A stretch of 64,000 bases of DNA from Ardenticatena sp. (GCA_015487975.1 WFOS01000022.1:51732-115731); one strand, 5' to 3'; counted from the first letter of the stretch, positions 18,177-26,007 are shown. The notes: generated by a model not told the origin, from the sequence alone. Made by a program: numbers and translations.

Positions 18177-19609
18177 CAGCACCCTCCCATGATGGATTGC
18201 GATTCCAGCCGCAGTTGTCGATAGTGTATGACAAAACGATGCCAGTCACGTGGCGTTTGGCGAATGCGGGCGAGTTCTGCCATCATCGTTTCCAAGACGG
18301 CTTGGATGATCCAGCAATTGATCGTTCGGCCGCCGAGATGGCCGTTTTCGATGGAGTGCGCTCCAAGACAACTTGTGCATACGTGCCGCGCCCAACATTT
18401 TTGGCAGATACGCCGGCAATGTTTGGCATTTTGTTCGTAAAAGGCATGCCCCTTTCGACGATACGCCTCATTGTCAAGTGAATGGAGTGCCGATTGCTGA
18501 ATGAAATTCCTTTTTTCGACGAACATGAAGCAAGGATAGAGATTACCGGCGATGTCGATAGCAAGATCATGGACACCAGCAGCACAGACCAACGGTTGTG
18601 GAATTTTGAGGAGCAAAGTTCGCAAAAGCCCCGTCACGAAGGAAAACAACTTGGGTTCACCAGCGACAAGCGATTGCAAAGCACGCACGGTTGCCGTTTT
18701 GTAGTCTTCTACGAGGCGTTTGCGTTCATCACGTCGCCATCGTTGGGGATCTTGGGCACTATAGGAAGCCGGCACGAGATGAGAATGGTAGATTCCATTT
18801 TCGGCCAAAAACTCGACGATGTCCCATACACGATACCCCTGTCGCATACTGTCCGGACTGTACGTCACTTCTACGGAAAAAGGAATTCCTTCTTCTCGAA
18901 GGTGTCGTAGTGTCTGCGAAACGTGCTTGAAACTGCCCTCTCCCTTCTTGGTAATCCGCGTTCGGTCATGAATCTCCGGGGGACCATCGATGCTTACATT
19001 CAAAAAAATGGCATAGCGTTTCACGACATCGGCAACACGTGCATTCCACACCGTCCCATTCGTCGTGGCACCAAAACGAGGACACTGTGCGATTTGGCCT
19101 TTTTCAGCGAGATTCGTGAAGAATTGGCAGATCTCTTCGATGAGATCGACATTCAAAAAAGGTTCCCCGCCGAAGAATTGCACGCTTGCCACACCTTTGT
19201 AATAGTCGAGGATGTTTTGGATGGCCGTAGTTGCTATTTGCCTGCGCAAGTTTGCGATAGGGCCTCCGTAAGCCCCCCCGGATGCATAGCAGTAGGTACA
19301 TTGCAAATTGCATGCCGTCGTCGTCAAAATCGTGAGTCGGTTCAAAATGTGTGTGCCTTGGCTCGCTTTCTCGAAACGCATCCGGACCCTTTCGCGTTCC
19401 TGTGCGATTTTTCGTTTCATCGCATGCCAATCACGAGATGTATCGTCCGTCAGTGCCGAAACATCCTGCCCCCGTTTTCGCGCTCGAATCCATGCGAACA
19501 GCTCATCGCTACTCTGAAAGAACACCATGCTCTCGGGGTCGAAGACGAACAGGCGTCCATCATCCGAACGAAAAGTGTGCACATCCTTCGATACATCATG
19601 TCCACACAT
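18176..19609 (-). CDS. Radical SAM/SPASM peptide-modifying enzyme
   Basis: A 477-residue radical SAM enzyme. The [4Fe-4S]-SAM motif is CNLQCTYCY at Cys100, 104 and 107; GGEP (FFGGEPFLN) and the SIDGPPEIHD strand follow. C-terminal cysteines at about 342, 360, 398, 402, 405, 411, 414 and 432 form a SPASM domain for auxiliary clusters. The first 90 residues may be a second leader-binding module. The ATG is 6 bases after AAGGAGGG; the preceding ATG abuts the SD. SPASM enzymes modify ribosomal peptides by thioether, C-C or epimerisation chemistry. The Cys-bearing precursor upstream makes thioether formation plausible, but the reaction is not readable from sequence. The protein ends in an unusual MGGC. 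Confidence 0.93.
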   Translation of the reverse strand: MCGHDVSKDVHTFRSDDGRLFVFDPESMVFFQSSDELFAWIRARKRGQDVSALTDDTSRDWHAMKRKIAQERERVRMRFEKASQGTHILNRLTILTTTACNLQCTYCYASGGAYGGPIANLRRQIATTAIQNILDYYKGVASVQFFGGEPFLNVDLIEEICQFFTNLAEKGQIAQCPRFGATTNGTVWNARVADVVKRYAIFLNVSIDGPPEIHDRTRITKKGEGSFKHVSQTLRHLREEGIPFSVEVTYSPDSMRQGYRVWDIVEFLAENGIYHSHLVPASYSAQDPQRWRRDERKRLVEDYKTATVRALQSLVAGEPKLFSFVTGLLRTLLLKIPQPLVCAAGVHDLAIDIAGNLYPCFMFVEKRNFIQQSALHSLDNEAYRRKGHAFYEQNAKHCRRICQKCWARHVCTSCLGAHSIENGHLGGRTINCWIIQAVLETMMAELARIRQTPRDWHRFVIHYRQLRLESQSIMGGC

Positions 19610-19624
19610 TTGCATCCCTCCTTG

Positions 19625-20872
19625 TCAGCCCAATGGCTCTACTCGAAAGACCACGATGCCTTTGGGGGTCGTCAACGCCAACGAATAATCGAGCCAGAAT
19701 GGGGGGTAATTGGGATTCGTATTGGCTTTCTCGATCAATGTCCCGTCACCCTCGGCAATCGTTGCCTGGGCGGCCAACGAGAGGGTCGTGGGCGGGGTCA
19801 ATGTATAGAGGAAAATCGAATCCAAACTTCGCACCGAGAGCCAATATGTCTGCTCTTGTCCTTTGTCGCGCTTTGGTTGAATGGAAATCCCGCCCAACAG
19901 CACATTCTTTGGAATAGGCAATGGAATGCCTAAGACACGTACCTTGCCCCCGGGCAAAGGCGTGTTGTTGAATGTGCCATCAGGAGCAACGAGATAGATC
20001 CCCTTGACATAGTTCGCGAACGCAATTCCCTCAGCATCCCTTGGCGATGGAAACGCCACCGCTCCGTAATTGATGTCGCTATTTTCGATGTGCCAACGTC
20101 GCTTGCCACGTGCGTCTACGAAATACACATGGCTGTGAGAAAGGACGACGACACCATCCTCACCAGCGCGGAAGCGCACGGCTTTGACTTCGGCAATGAA
20201 TTTTGCACTCTTGAACCGCCATAGCTCTTGAAGTTGCTCTGTCGTGCTGTCGAAGGCCACAAGCAACCGCCCTGATGCCACATAGAGGCGTGAATCGTCG
20301 GGTGTGGTTTCGAGATACACTGCCTCTGGCTGTGCATGCTCTCCAATACCGCGTGCCAATGTGTCCATACGCTCTCCGGTATTCGGATCGACACGCCATA
20401 CCGTGACACCATCGCTCACGACCAATCCGAGCGTATCGACCAACAATGCGTCGAGTGCGGGCTGCTCGAAGACCTGCTCCCAGAGGCTTTCGCCTGTTTT
20501 CCCGTTCAAGCGGATAAGGCGAGGGGGCTTGGTGTTGTCATTCGTGACCACCACGATGTCTCCCTCAGGAAGGACCAACGCGCGAGTCGGTGTTCCTTCG
20601 AGGAGCACTTGCCAGCGCGTTTCGCGTTTCGACTTGTCGAACAAGGTCAAGCGTCGTGTTGGGGTCTGTTGAACGCGTGCCCCCATGAACAAAATCGCCT
20701 CTTCGGTTTCTTGAAGGATTTGCCCACCGGGTGGCAGCATCACATCGAGCGTCTCTTCGATTTCCAATGTGCGAATGTTGGTTACACTTGGCGCATCCTT
20801 GCGGGCGCATGCCGACAAAAAAGTGAGCAAGAACATGCCAACGAGCGGGAAAACCCATTTGAACGAATCCAT
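19625..20872 (-). CDS. Lipoprotein with PQQ/WD-like beta-propeller repeats
   Basis: A 415-residue exported lipoprotein. The start follows AGGAGG; the signal peptide ends in the lipobox LTFLSAC (Cys22 region). The remainder has repeated blade-like segments such as GDIVVVTNDNTKPPRLIRLNGKTGESLWEQVF and SDGVTVWRVDPNTGERM, which match PQQ-like propellers. It lies between the precursor and the radical SAM gene, 15 bases before the latter. Propeller lipoproteins usually bind ligands or other proteins at the cell surface, so it could hold, sense or give immunity to the peptide. I know of no equivalent in the Yyd loci, and its role is unassigned. Confidence 0.8.
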   Translation of the reverse strand: MDSFKWVFPLVGMFLLTFLSACARKDAPSVTNIRTLEIEETLDVMLPPGGQILQETEEAILFMGARVQQTPTRRLTLFDKSKRETRWQVLLEGTPTRALVLPEGDIVVVTNDNTKPPRLIRLNGKTGESLWEQVFEQPALDALLVDTLGLVVSDGVTVWRVDPNTGERMDTLARGIGEHAQPEAVYLETTPDDSRLYVASGRLLVAFDSTTEQLQELWRFKSAKFIAEVKAVRFRAGEDGVVVLSHSHVYFVDARGKRRWHIENSDINYGAVAFPSPRDAEGIAFANYVKGIYLVAPDGTFNNTPLPGGKVRVLGIPLPIPKNVLLGGISIQPKRDKGQEQTYWLSVRSLDSIFLYTLTPPTTLSLAAQATIAEGDGTLIEKANTNPNYPPFWLDYSLALTTPKGIVVFRVEPLG

Positions 20873-20905
20873 TTCACACCTCCTATCCACTTGGATGAGG
20901 GGCGA

Positions 20906-20943
20906 GAGCCGGTCGAAGGATCCGACCTTCCAATGACCGGCTC
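20906..20943 (-). other. Intercistronic hairpin between precursor and lipoprotein genes
   Basis: A perfect 9-bp stem (GAGCCGGTC / GACCGGCTC) encloses a 20-base loop that contains a smaller AAGG/CCTT stem. There is no T-tract. Such hairpins after a RiPP precursor can protect the short mRNA or limit read-through, giving more precursor than enzyme. This is an inference. Confidence 0.5.
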
Positions 20944-20977
20944 CCATCTCCCGTCAAGCTGTCAGATGGTCAGGTGC

Positions 20978-21103
20978 TTACGCCGCCACGCAGATGAGCC
21001 CGCAAGCACCACCGGCACATACGAGACCGCCCCAGTCAGGGAACGCCGACTGCAATGCCGTTTCTTCGATGATTTCCAAGTCCGTCAAATCGATGAATGT
21101 CAT
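20978..21103 (-). CDS. Candidate RiPP precursor peptide
   Basis: This 41-residue ORF, too short for the ORF track, reads MTFIDLTDLEIIEETALQSA then FPDWGGLVCAGGACGLICVAA. It has a strong SD, AAGGAGGG, 4 bases before ATG. The N-terminal half is acidic and helical, like a leader that binds a PqqD-type domain. A GG lies at 25-26 before a small hydrophobic core with Cys29, Cys34 and Cys38 (C-x4-C-x3-C). It is the first gene of the operon and is followed by a hairpin, then a lipoprotein, SPASM enzyme, M50 protease, ABC pair and two-component system. Cleavage after GG is my guess. I do not know a matching family. A chance ORF is unlikely given the SD, position and composition. Confidence 0.8.
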   Translation of the reverse strand: MTFIDLTDLEIIEETALQSAFPDWGGLVCAGGACGLICVAA

Positions 21104-21148
21104 CTCTCCCTCCTTGTTGTTGGTTTGGGGTTGGTTGAAGGTGCACGA

Positions 21149-21210
21149 CCAATATGCGGGGAACGAAGATGTCAGTGGTGATGCCCCAAGGAGTTTGCTC
21201 GAGCAACTCC
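21149..21210 (-). promoter_or_regulatory. Possible promoter and operator of the peptide operon
   Basis: The palindrome TTGCTCGAGCAA is centred near 21201 within an imperfect inverted repeat GGAGTTGCTCGAGCAAACTCC. About 16 bases downstream on the minus strand is CTGACA (21170-21175), then TATTGG at a short 15-base spacing. A LuxR-type response regulator binding the palindrome would fit the operon's own regulator. The core promoter is weak, so this is tentative. Confidence 0.3.
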
Positions 21211-21301
21211 ATCGACACGATAGCCGTTTGCCGAGCGAGATACAATGTCCCTACGACCAATTTGTATTGTCCTCGGGGACGATTTTCGTTTCACCATGCA
21301 A

Positions 21302-21335
21302 CAAAAAATGCGAGCATGACTGCCTTCATGCTCGC
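21302..21335 (-). terminator. Terminator separating 21358 gene from the peptide operon
   Basis: The stem GCGAGCATGA / TCATGCTCGC (10 bp, 6-base loop) is followed on the minus strand by ATTTTTTG. It isolates the peptide operon from the upstream gene. Confidence 0.88.
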
Positions 21336-21357
21336 GTTTGCTCTGCGAAGCGTCTTC

Positions 21358-21870
21358 TCACGTCTCCCCAGACGTCTTGCGCCACACTTCCACCAATGCC
21401 CCTGCGAGCTCATCAGCCATCGTCGCTATCTCTGCGTGCCCCAACCAAAAGGTGCCCACTGGCTCCATATCGAACGCATCGCTCACCACTTCGACGAACG
21501 CTCGCCCTTCGGGCAGACGGGCTTCCCAAGCTGCCATTTCGCCTGGCAACGGCCAGTCGGTGCTGACATCGAACATCACACGCACCTGCTCGACAATCGC
21601 CAAAGGCATCCCCGCCGACAAAAGCCGTTCTCTCACCGCTGCCTCTAATGTCTCGCCCCATCGGGTTTGGAGATGTTGGGCGTACAGCTGCTGCAAAACT
21701 GGCGCTTCGACTTTGAGCCACGCTTCCAATGTTTCTTCATCCAACCGTTGCCAGCGAGCCTCTATATCCCCCCAGCGAAAAACGACGGTATCCCCCTGCT
21801 CCACAAGTGCCCAGGGCGGTACATCCTCGTCACATCCCGTGATCAAGCGCAGTAGCGCATCGACCCCCAT
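21358..21870 (-). CDS. Unknown acidic protein
   Basis: A 170-residue soluble protein I do not recognise. The start is the ATG after GAGGAGG; the first 21 codons of the track ORF cover a palindrome and have no SD. The sequence is acidic and Trp-rich (MGVDALLRLITGCDEDVPPWALVEQGD, FRWGDIEARWQRLDEETLEAWLKVEAPVLQQLYAQHL), mostly predicted helix, with no signal peptide or clear motif. It follows the carbonic anhydrase by 79 bases with a 24-base palindrome between them, and a good terminator comes after it. It could be a small binding protein; no function is assigned. Confidence 0.7.
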   Translation of the reverse strand: MGVDALLRLITGCDEDVPPWALVEQGDTVVFRWGDIEARWQRLDEETLEAWLKVEAPVLQQLYAQHLQTRWGETLEAAVRERLLSAGMPLAIVEQVRVMFDVSTDWPLPGEMAAWEARLPEGRAFVEVVSDAFDMEPVGTFWLGHAEIATMADELAGALVEVWRKTSGET

Positions 21871-21896
21871 ACCATCCTCCTCGAAGCCAATCAATG

Positions 21897-21920
21897 AAAG
21901 GGGGCACATGTGCCCCCTTT
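21897..21920. other. Perfect 24-base palindrome
   Basis: AAAGGGGGCACATGTGCCCCCTTT is exactly self-complementary and lies between the carbonic anhydrase stop and the next start. It may end transcription of the carbonic anhydrase mRNA, but the downstream T-run is short. Confidence 0.6.
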
Positions 21921-21949
21921 CAAACGCTTCCATTTTCCGCCTTCTTCCG

Positions 21950-22834
21950 CTACACCAAGGCGCGTCGTCGAATGATCAACCCTGCTCCAAGCAGGAAAAC
22001 GCCAATGCTTACGAGCCACCATCCTGCTGGCGCAGGTGCGCGCCCTGTTTGAGGTAGCGTTTGCGGTGCCCCCCCGAGGTAGAATGTGCGCGCGTTCAAC
22101 GGCTGTACGGGGCGATTATTGTGGTCGTAAATCGCCTGGAAGGCAGCAATCTGCTCCGTGGACATTTCGACCGGTGTCGCCATCACAACCCACTTGACCC
22201 CTTCCGTGCAAGGCGGGGTCGTAAACGAACCATCATAGCGATAGTACGACGTATCCGCTGGTAGCAACTCCATGGCGTTCACAGAAACACCTTCGATCGT
22301 CTGCGGGTCTCCTGGGTTGGGGGGTAAATGGTCCCAGACAGATTGATAGGCGGTATTCTCGGCCCCTTCGCGAATGAACACCCCCACGACTGCATACTCG
22401 CCATCATCGCTCTGATGCACAAAATGTGCTTCGATTGGGAAGTATTGGCCTTGCCAGGTATGCTCACTTGGTGCGTGGAAGTGGAACTGCAACAGCTTGT
22501 ACTGCTTGCCTTCCAACGTCATGAAACTCCCTTCCCCATACGCCACCTTGACCGTATGCCCATTGTTTACAATGGTCAGCGGTGTCGATTGGTAGACAAA
22601 CTGAAGATCAGGCTGATTGACCGGTGCCCATGCGGGAATATCGATGGGCGACTGTTCACGCCCCGTTGCGCACGTCGCGTAATCGGGGCTCAATTGCCCC
22701 CAATACGCCGGTCCCTGCTCGCCATCGTACCCCCATTCTTCTGCCCCGCCTTCGGCGGCAACGATCTGCGAGAATGCCAACCCCCCACCCCACAGCAGCA
22801 TACCAGCCAGCAGCATACGGATAGCCCAACGCAT
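21950..22834 (-). CDS. Surface-anchored alpha-carbonic anhydrase
   Basis: It interconverts CO2 and bicarbonate outside the cell. The 294-residue protein has a signal peptide (MRWAIRMLLAGMLLWGGGLAFSQIVAAE) and the alpha-type catalytic domain. The zinc histidines are in LQFHFHAPSEH and EAHFVH, with the active-site QSPIDI and FTTPPCTEGVKW motifs. The C-terminus carries a sortase-type sorting signal: LPQTG at 260-264, then a hydrophobic span WWLVSIGVFLLGAGLII and RRR. An LPXTG anchor is unusual for a Chloroflexota protein and implies a sortase elsewhere, none being visible here. The SD is AGGAGG. Confidence 0.93.
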   Translation of the reverse strand: MRWAIRMLLAGMLLWGGGLAFSQIVAAEGGAEEWGYDGEQGPAYWGQLSPDYATCATGREQSPIDIPAWAPVNQPDLQFVYQSTPLTIVNNGHTVKVAYGEGSFMTLEGKQYKLLQFHFHAPSEHTWQGQYFPIEAHFVHQSDDGEYAVVGVFIREGAENTAYQSVWDHLPPNPGDPQTIEGVSVNAMELLPADTSYYRYDGSFTTPPCTEGVKWVVMATPVEMSTEQIAAFQAIYDHNNRPVQPLNARTFYLGGAPQTLPQTGRAPAPAGWWLVSIGVFLLGAGLIIRRRALV

Positions 22835-23142
22835 CGGAGCACCTCCTGCATTCGTTCGTTGACATACTCATCCATCACACAACTATCTTCATCGCATGTG
22901 AACCACCTCCTTTCGACCTGTGCACATTCATACCCCCTGCGAGGAACAACAGCCCATACCAAGAATGCCCTACGAGCATCGATGCGCACATGCCCATATC
23001 GCTACCATGCCATCACGCCCAAAAGATGACAAATATCACCCCTTTCACATGCCCTATTGTTGACTAAATCACTTGACTTTGTCTAGAAAGTGTGTATCCT
23101 GGCGCCGCATTTCGTCAACCAGCACAGGAGGAATACCAAACC
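22835..23142. other. Divergent intergenic region with orphan SD and plus-strand promoter
   Basis: This 308-base gap separates the carbonic anhydrase from the iron transporter. On the minus strand AAAGGAGGTG (22904-22913) is a perfect 10-base match to the 16S 3' end complement, but it is followed only by ATG-CGA-TGA. On the plus strand TTGACT (23073-23078) and TATCCT (23095-23100) are 16 bases apart, giving a leader of about 35 bases for the binding-protein gene. I see no tRNA or longer ORF. Confidence 0.5.
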
Positions 23143-24228
23143 ATGTCACGTGCAAAGATCAGTCTGTTGCTGACGGCTCTCCTGATGGCACTCGTCGTCG
23201 TTGCCTGCGGGAATGAGAGTGGCGAAGCGACCCCTGAACCGAGTGCCAGCCCTGAGGCCAGTGAAATGCCTGGGCAGAGCGATACCGATCTGGAAAGCGG
23301 CGGGCTCGTCATCTATTCGGGCCGCTCGGAAAGCCTCGTCGGGCCAATCATCGAACGATTCGAAGAAGAGACCGGCATCGATGTGAAAGTGCGCTACGGC
23401 GGCACGGCCGAAATGGCTGCAACGATTCTGGAAGAAGGTGATCGCTCGCCCGCTGACATCTTCTACGCGCAAGACCCCAGTGGTCTAGGCGCTGTTGCCG
23501 TGCAAGGGCTCTTCGAAGAATTGCCCGCTGACATTCTCGAACGCGTCGATCCGCGCTTCCGCGCCGACGATGGCTCGTGGGTTGGCATTACCGGCCGCGC
23601 GCGTGTGGTGGTGTACAACACCGACCGCCTCTCGCCGGAAGACTTGCCCAGCGACCTGTGGGGGTTCACCGACCCACAATGGAAAGGGCGCATTGGCTGG
23701 GCGCCCACCAATGGCTCGTTCCAGGCCATGGTCACCGCCATGCGTGCCATCTGGGGTGAAGAACGCACCCGCGAATGGCTGGAAGGCATCCTTGCCAATG
23801 AGCCCACGGTCTACGAAAACAACACCTCGATTGTGGCGGGTGTTGGCGCGGGCGAAGTTGACGTTGGCTTCGTAAACCATTACTATCTCTACCGTTTCCT
23901 GGCTGAACAAGGTGAGTCCTTCCCGGCACGCAACTCCTTTTTGCCGGGTGGCGGTCCGGGTTCGATCGTTCTGGTCTCGGGTGTGGGCATCCTGAAAAAC
24001 GCCGAACACCGTGACACCGCCGAACAGTTCGTGCGCTTCCTACTTTCGGAAGAAGCCCAAACGTACTTTGCCGAAAAGACGTTCGAATACCCGATGAACC
24101 CGGCAGTGAAGCCCTACGGCGACCTGCCGCCGCTGGACTCGCTCAACGTTCCCAACGTCGATCTGTCGAATCTGACCGATTTGCAAGGCACGATCGAACT
24201 CTTGCGTGAGGTTGGAGCACTGCCGTAA
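23143..24228 (+). CDS. Iron(III)-type ABC transporter binding lipoprotein
   Basis: A 361-residue periplasmic-binding-type lipoprotein. The signal peptide ends with the lipobox LVVVAC, followed by a Ser/Glu/Pro linker (SGEATPEPSASPEASE). The mature domain begins GLVIYSGRSESLVGPIIERFEEETGIDVKVRYGGTAEMAATI, typical of FbpA/FutA Fe3+ binding proteins, with Tyr-rich regions (NHYYLYRF) fit for metal binding. The start is after AGGAGG at about 10 bases; the track ORF is 17 codons longer. It overlaps the permease start (TAATG). Fe3+ is the likely substrate, though other anions are possible in this family. Confidence 0.9.
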   Translation: MSRAKISLLLTALLMALVVVACGNESGEATPEPSASPEASEMPGQSDTDLESGGLVIYSGRSESLVGPIIERFEEETGIDVKVRYGGTAEMAATILEEGDRSPADIFYAQDPSGLGAVAVQGLFEELPADILERVDPRFRADDGSWVGITGRARVVVYNTDRLSPEDLPSDLWGFTDPQWKGRIGWAPTNGSFQAMVTAMRAIWGEERTREWLEGILANEPTVYENNTSIVAGVGAGEVDVGFVNHYYLYRFLAEQGESFPARNSFLPGGGPGSIVLVSGVGILKNAEHRDTAEQFVRFLLSEEAQTYFAEKTFEYPMNPAVKPYGDLPPLDSLNVPNVDLSNLTDLQGTIELLREVGALP

Positions 24229-25868
24229 TGGCGCATTCGTCGAATCCTCGCTTGCAACGCCGAACCCGAGGGGGACGAGTTCATCGTCCCCCTCCTTTGC
24301 GTGTCAGCACAGCACTCATGCTCTGGGTGCCCTCACTCACGGCATCCCTGCTGGTACTGCTTCCCCTTACCTATCTGGCATTGCGCGTGTTCAGCGGCGG
24401 GTTTGCCGCTTGGCGGCTGGTTTTCCGCCCTAGCACGCTCGAAGTCATCTGGAATTCGGGGCTCCTGGCGGCGGCAGTCACGGTCTGCTCCGCGTTGATT
24501 GCATTGCCGCTTGCCTGGCTGACCGTGCGCACAGACCTGCCAGGCCGCCGTACTTGGACCGTGCTGGTCTCTTTGCCCCTTGTCATTCCCAGCTATGTGG
24601 GGGCGTATCTCTTCATCGCGGCGCTGGGGCCACGCGGGATGGTGCAACAATGGCTTGAAAGCACCATTGGCATCACCCGCCTCCCTACCATCTACGGCTT
24701 TCCTGGCGCCCTGATCGTCCTCACGCTGATGACCTACCCCTACATGTACCTGAGCATACGCGCTGCCCTGCAAGGGCTCGACCCCAGCCTGGAAGAAGCC
24801 GCCCGCAGCCTTGGGCACACGGGCTGGGCAACGTTCCGGCGCGTGACACTACCACAATTGCAGCCAGCCCTCGCCGCAGGCGGTTTGCTTGTCGCGCTCT
24901 ACACCCTCCGCGACTTCGGCGCGGTCTCACTCATGCGCTACAACACGTTTACGCGCGTGATTTATGTCCAGTACAAATCTTCGTTCGACCGCACATCCGC
25001 CGCCGCGCTGGCACTGGTGCTGGTGGTGTTGACGCTTGTGCTACTCGTCATCGAAGCACGCATTCGCGGGCGTGCCCGCTACCACCGAGCAGCCGTTGGG
25101 GCAGCACGACGCGCCAAAGTCGTCAGGCTGGGGCGCTGGCGCTGGCCGGCACTTGCTTTCTGTGCCAGCATCGTGTTGCTGGCACTCGTGCTCCCGGCGG
25201 CGGTCCTCTTGTACTGGCTGGTGCGTGGTTGGTTGGCTGGTGAAGAGTTCGTCTCCCTGTGGGGCCCATTGCGCAATTCGCTGAGCGTCTCAGCCATTGC
25301 TGCTCTGGTCACGACAGCATTCGCCTTGCCCATCGCCTTCGTCGAAGTCCGTTGGCCAAGCCATCTGAGCCGCTTCGTCGAACGCGCCACGTACATCGGC
25401 TATGCCTTGCCTGGCATTGTGATTGCACTGGCGCTGGTCTTCTTTGGCGTGCGTTTTGCCCGCCCCATCTACCAGACCATCTGGTTGCTCATTCTGGCAT
25501 ATGTGGTGCTTTTTCTGCCACAAGCCGTGGGAGCGATACGTTCCTCACTTCTGCAAGTCAATCCTGCCGTCGAAGAAGCGGCCCGCAGTCTGGGGCGCAA
25601 GCCGTGGGAAGTTCTGGTGTACATTACGCTGCCGCTCGTGCGCCCCGGGCTCGTGGCCGCATTTGGCCTTGTCTTCCTGACCACTATGAAGGAACTGCCG
25701 GCAACGCTCATCCTAGGGCCGTTCGATTTCAAGACGCTGGCCACTGTCGTGTGGGGCGCCGTTTCCGAAGCCTTTTTTGCCCGTGCGGCTGCACCCGCGT
25801 TGCTCATCATCCTGGCTTCTTCGCTGCCCATGGCCTTTTTCGTCGTGCGCGAAGAAACCCACGAATGA
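24228..25868 (+). CDS. Iron(III)-type ABC permease, fused two-domain
   Basis: A 546-residue permease made of two homologous domains of about six helices each, as in FbpB/SfuB. Two EAA-type coupling loops are visible: DPSLEEAARSLGHTGWATFRRVTLPQLQP and NPAVEEAARSLGRKPWEVLVYITLPLVRP. Each fits the motif for contact with an ATPase. The ATG overlaps the stop of the binding-protein gene. No ATPase gene follows; a strong terminator comes 17 bases after the stop. The needed FbpC-like ATPase must be elsewhere or shared. Confidence 0.92.
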   Translation: MAHSSNPRLQRRTRGGRVHRPPPLRVSTALMLWVPSLTASLLVLLPLTYLALRVFSGGFAAWRLVFRPSTLEVIWNSGLLAAAVTVCSALIALPLAWLTVRTDLPGRRTWTVLVSLPLVIPSYVGAYLFIAALGPRGMVQQWLESTIGITRLPTIYGFPGALIVLTLMTYPYMYLSIRAALQGLDPSLEEAARSLGHTGWATFRRVTLPQLQPALAAGGLLVALYTLRDFGAVSLMRYNTFTRVIYVQYKSSFDRTSAAALALVLVVLTLVLLVIEARIRGRARYHRAAVGAARRAKVVRLGRWRWPALAFCASIVLLALVLPAAVLLYWLVRGWLAGEEFVSLWGPLRNSLSVSAIAALVTTAFALPIAFVEVRWPSHLSRFVERATYIGYALPGIVIALALVFFGVRFARPIYQTIWLLILAYVVLFLPQAVGAIRSSLLQVNPAVEEAARSLGRKPWEVLVYITLPLVRPGLVAAFGLVFLTTMKELPATLILGPFDFKTLATVVWGAVSEAFFARAAAPALLIILASSLPMAFFVVREETHE

Positions 25869-25885
25869 ACCTGCCTGCGACACCC

Positions 25886-25914
25886 AAAAACGCCCCCGCA
25901 TTGGGGGCGTTTTT
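25886..25914 (+). terminator. Terminator of the iron transporter operon
   Basis: A perfect 12-bp stem AAAAACGCCCCC / GGGGGCGTTTTT with a 5-base loop. Confidence 0.9.
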
Positions 25915-25950
25915 GAAGTTTGGCCTTTTTTTGAAAAAGGAGCACCTCGT

Positions 25951-26007
25951 TGCTGAGAACCTTGGGGTGGGGAGAACCGGATTTGGAACGCCTGGGCCTA
26001 TGCCATG
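25951..26007 (+). repeat. Direct repeat copy 1, gene-remnant sequence
   Basis: The segment reads close to CTTGGGGTGG-GAGAACCGGAT and GGAACGCCTGGGCCTATGCCATG. A second copy lies at 26370-26427. It continues into CTGTTGGCCGCTTATCGCGCGTGGGGACTCACGAGG, which resembles the reverse complement of the last 80 bases of the window. In one frame it reads like WNAWAYAMSLLAAYRA. I take it as the broken 3' end of an unknown gene. Confidence 0.55.

Noticed and set aside
12981-21103. Lanthipeptide or lasso peptide locus
   Set aside because: No LanB/C/M, macrolactam synthetase or asparagine-synthetase-like gene is present; the radical SAM and M50 set fits a different class.
21036-21260. 74-residue minus-strand ORF spanning the precursor region
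   Set aside because: It runs in another frame over the precursor with no SD; the 41-residue ORF has a strong SD and fits a RiPP precursor.
22690-22989. 99-residue minus ORF over the carbonic anhydrase leader
   Set aside because: It is an out-of-frame overlap with the signal peptide region and has no SD-supported start.
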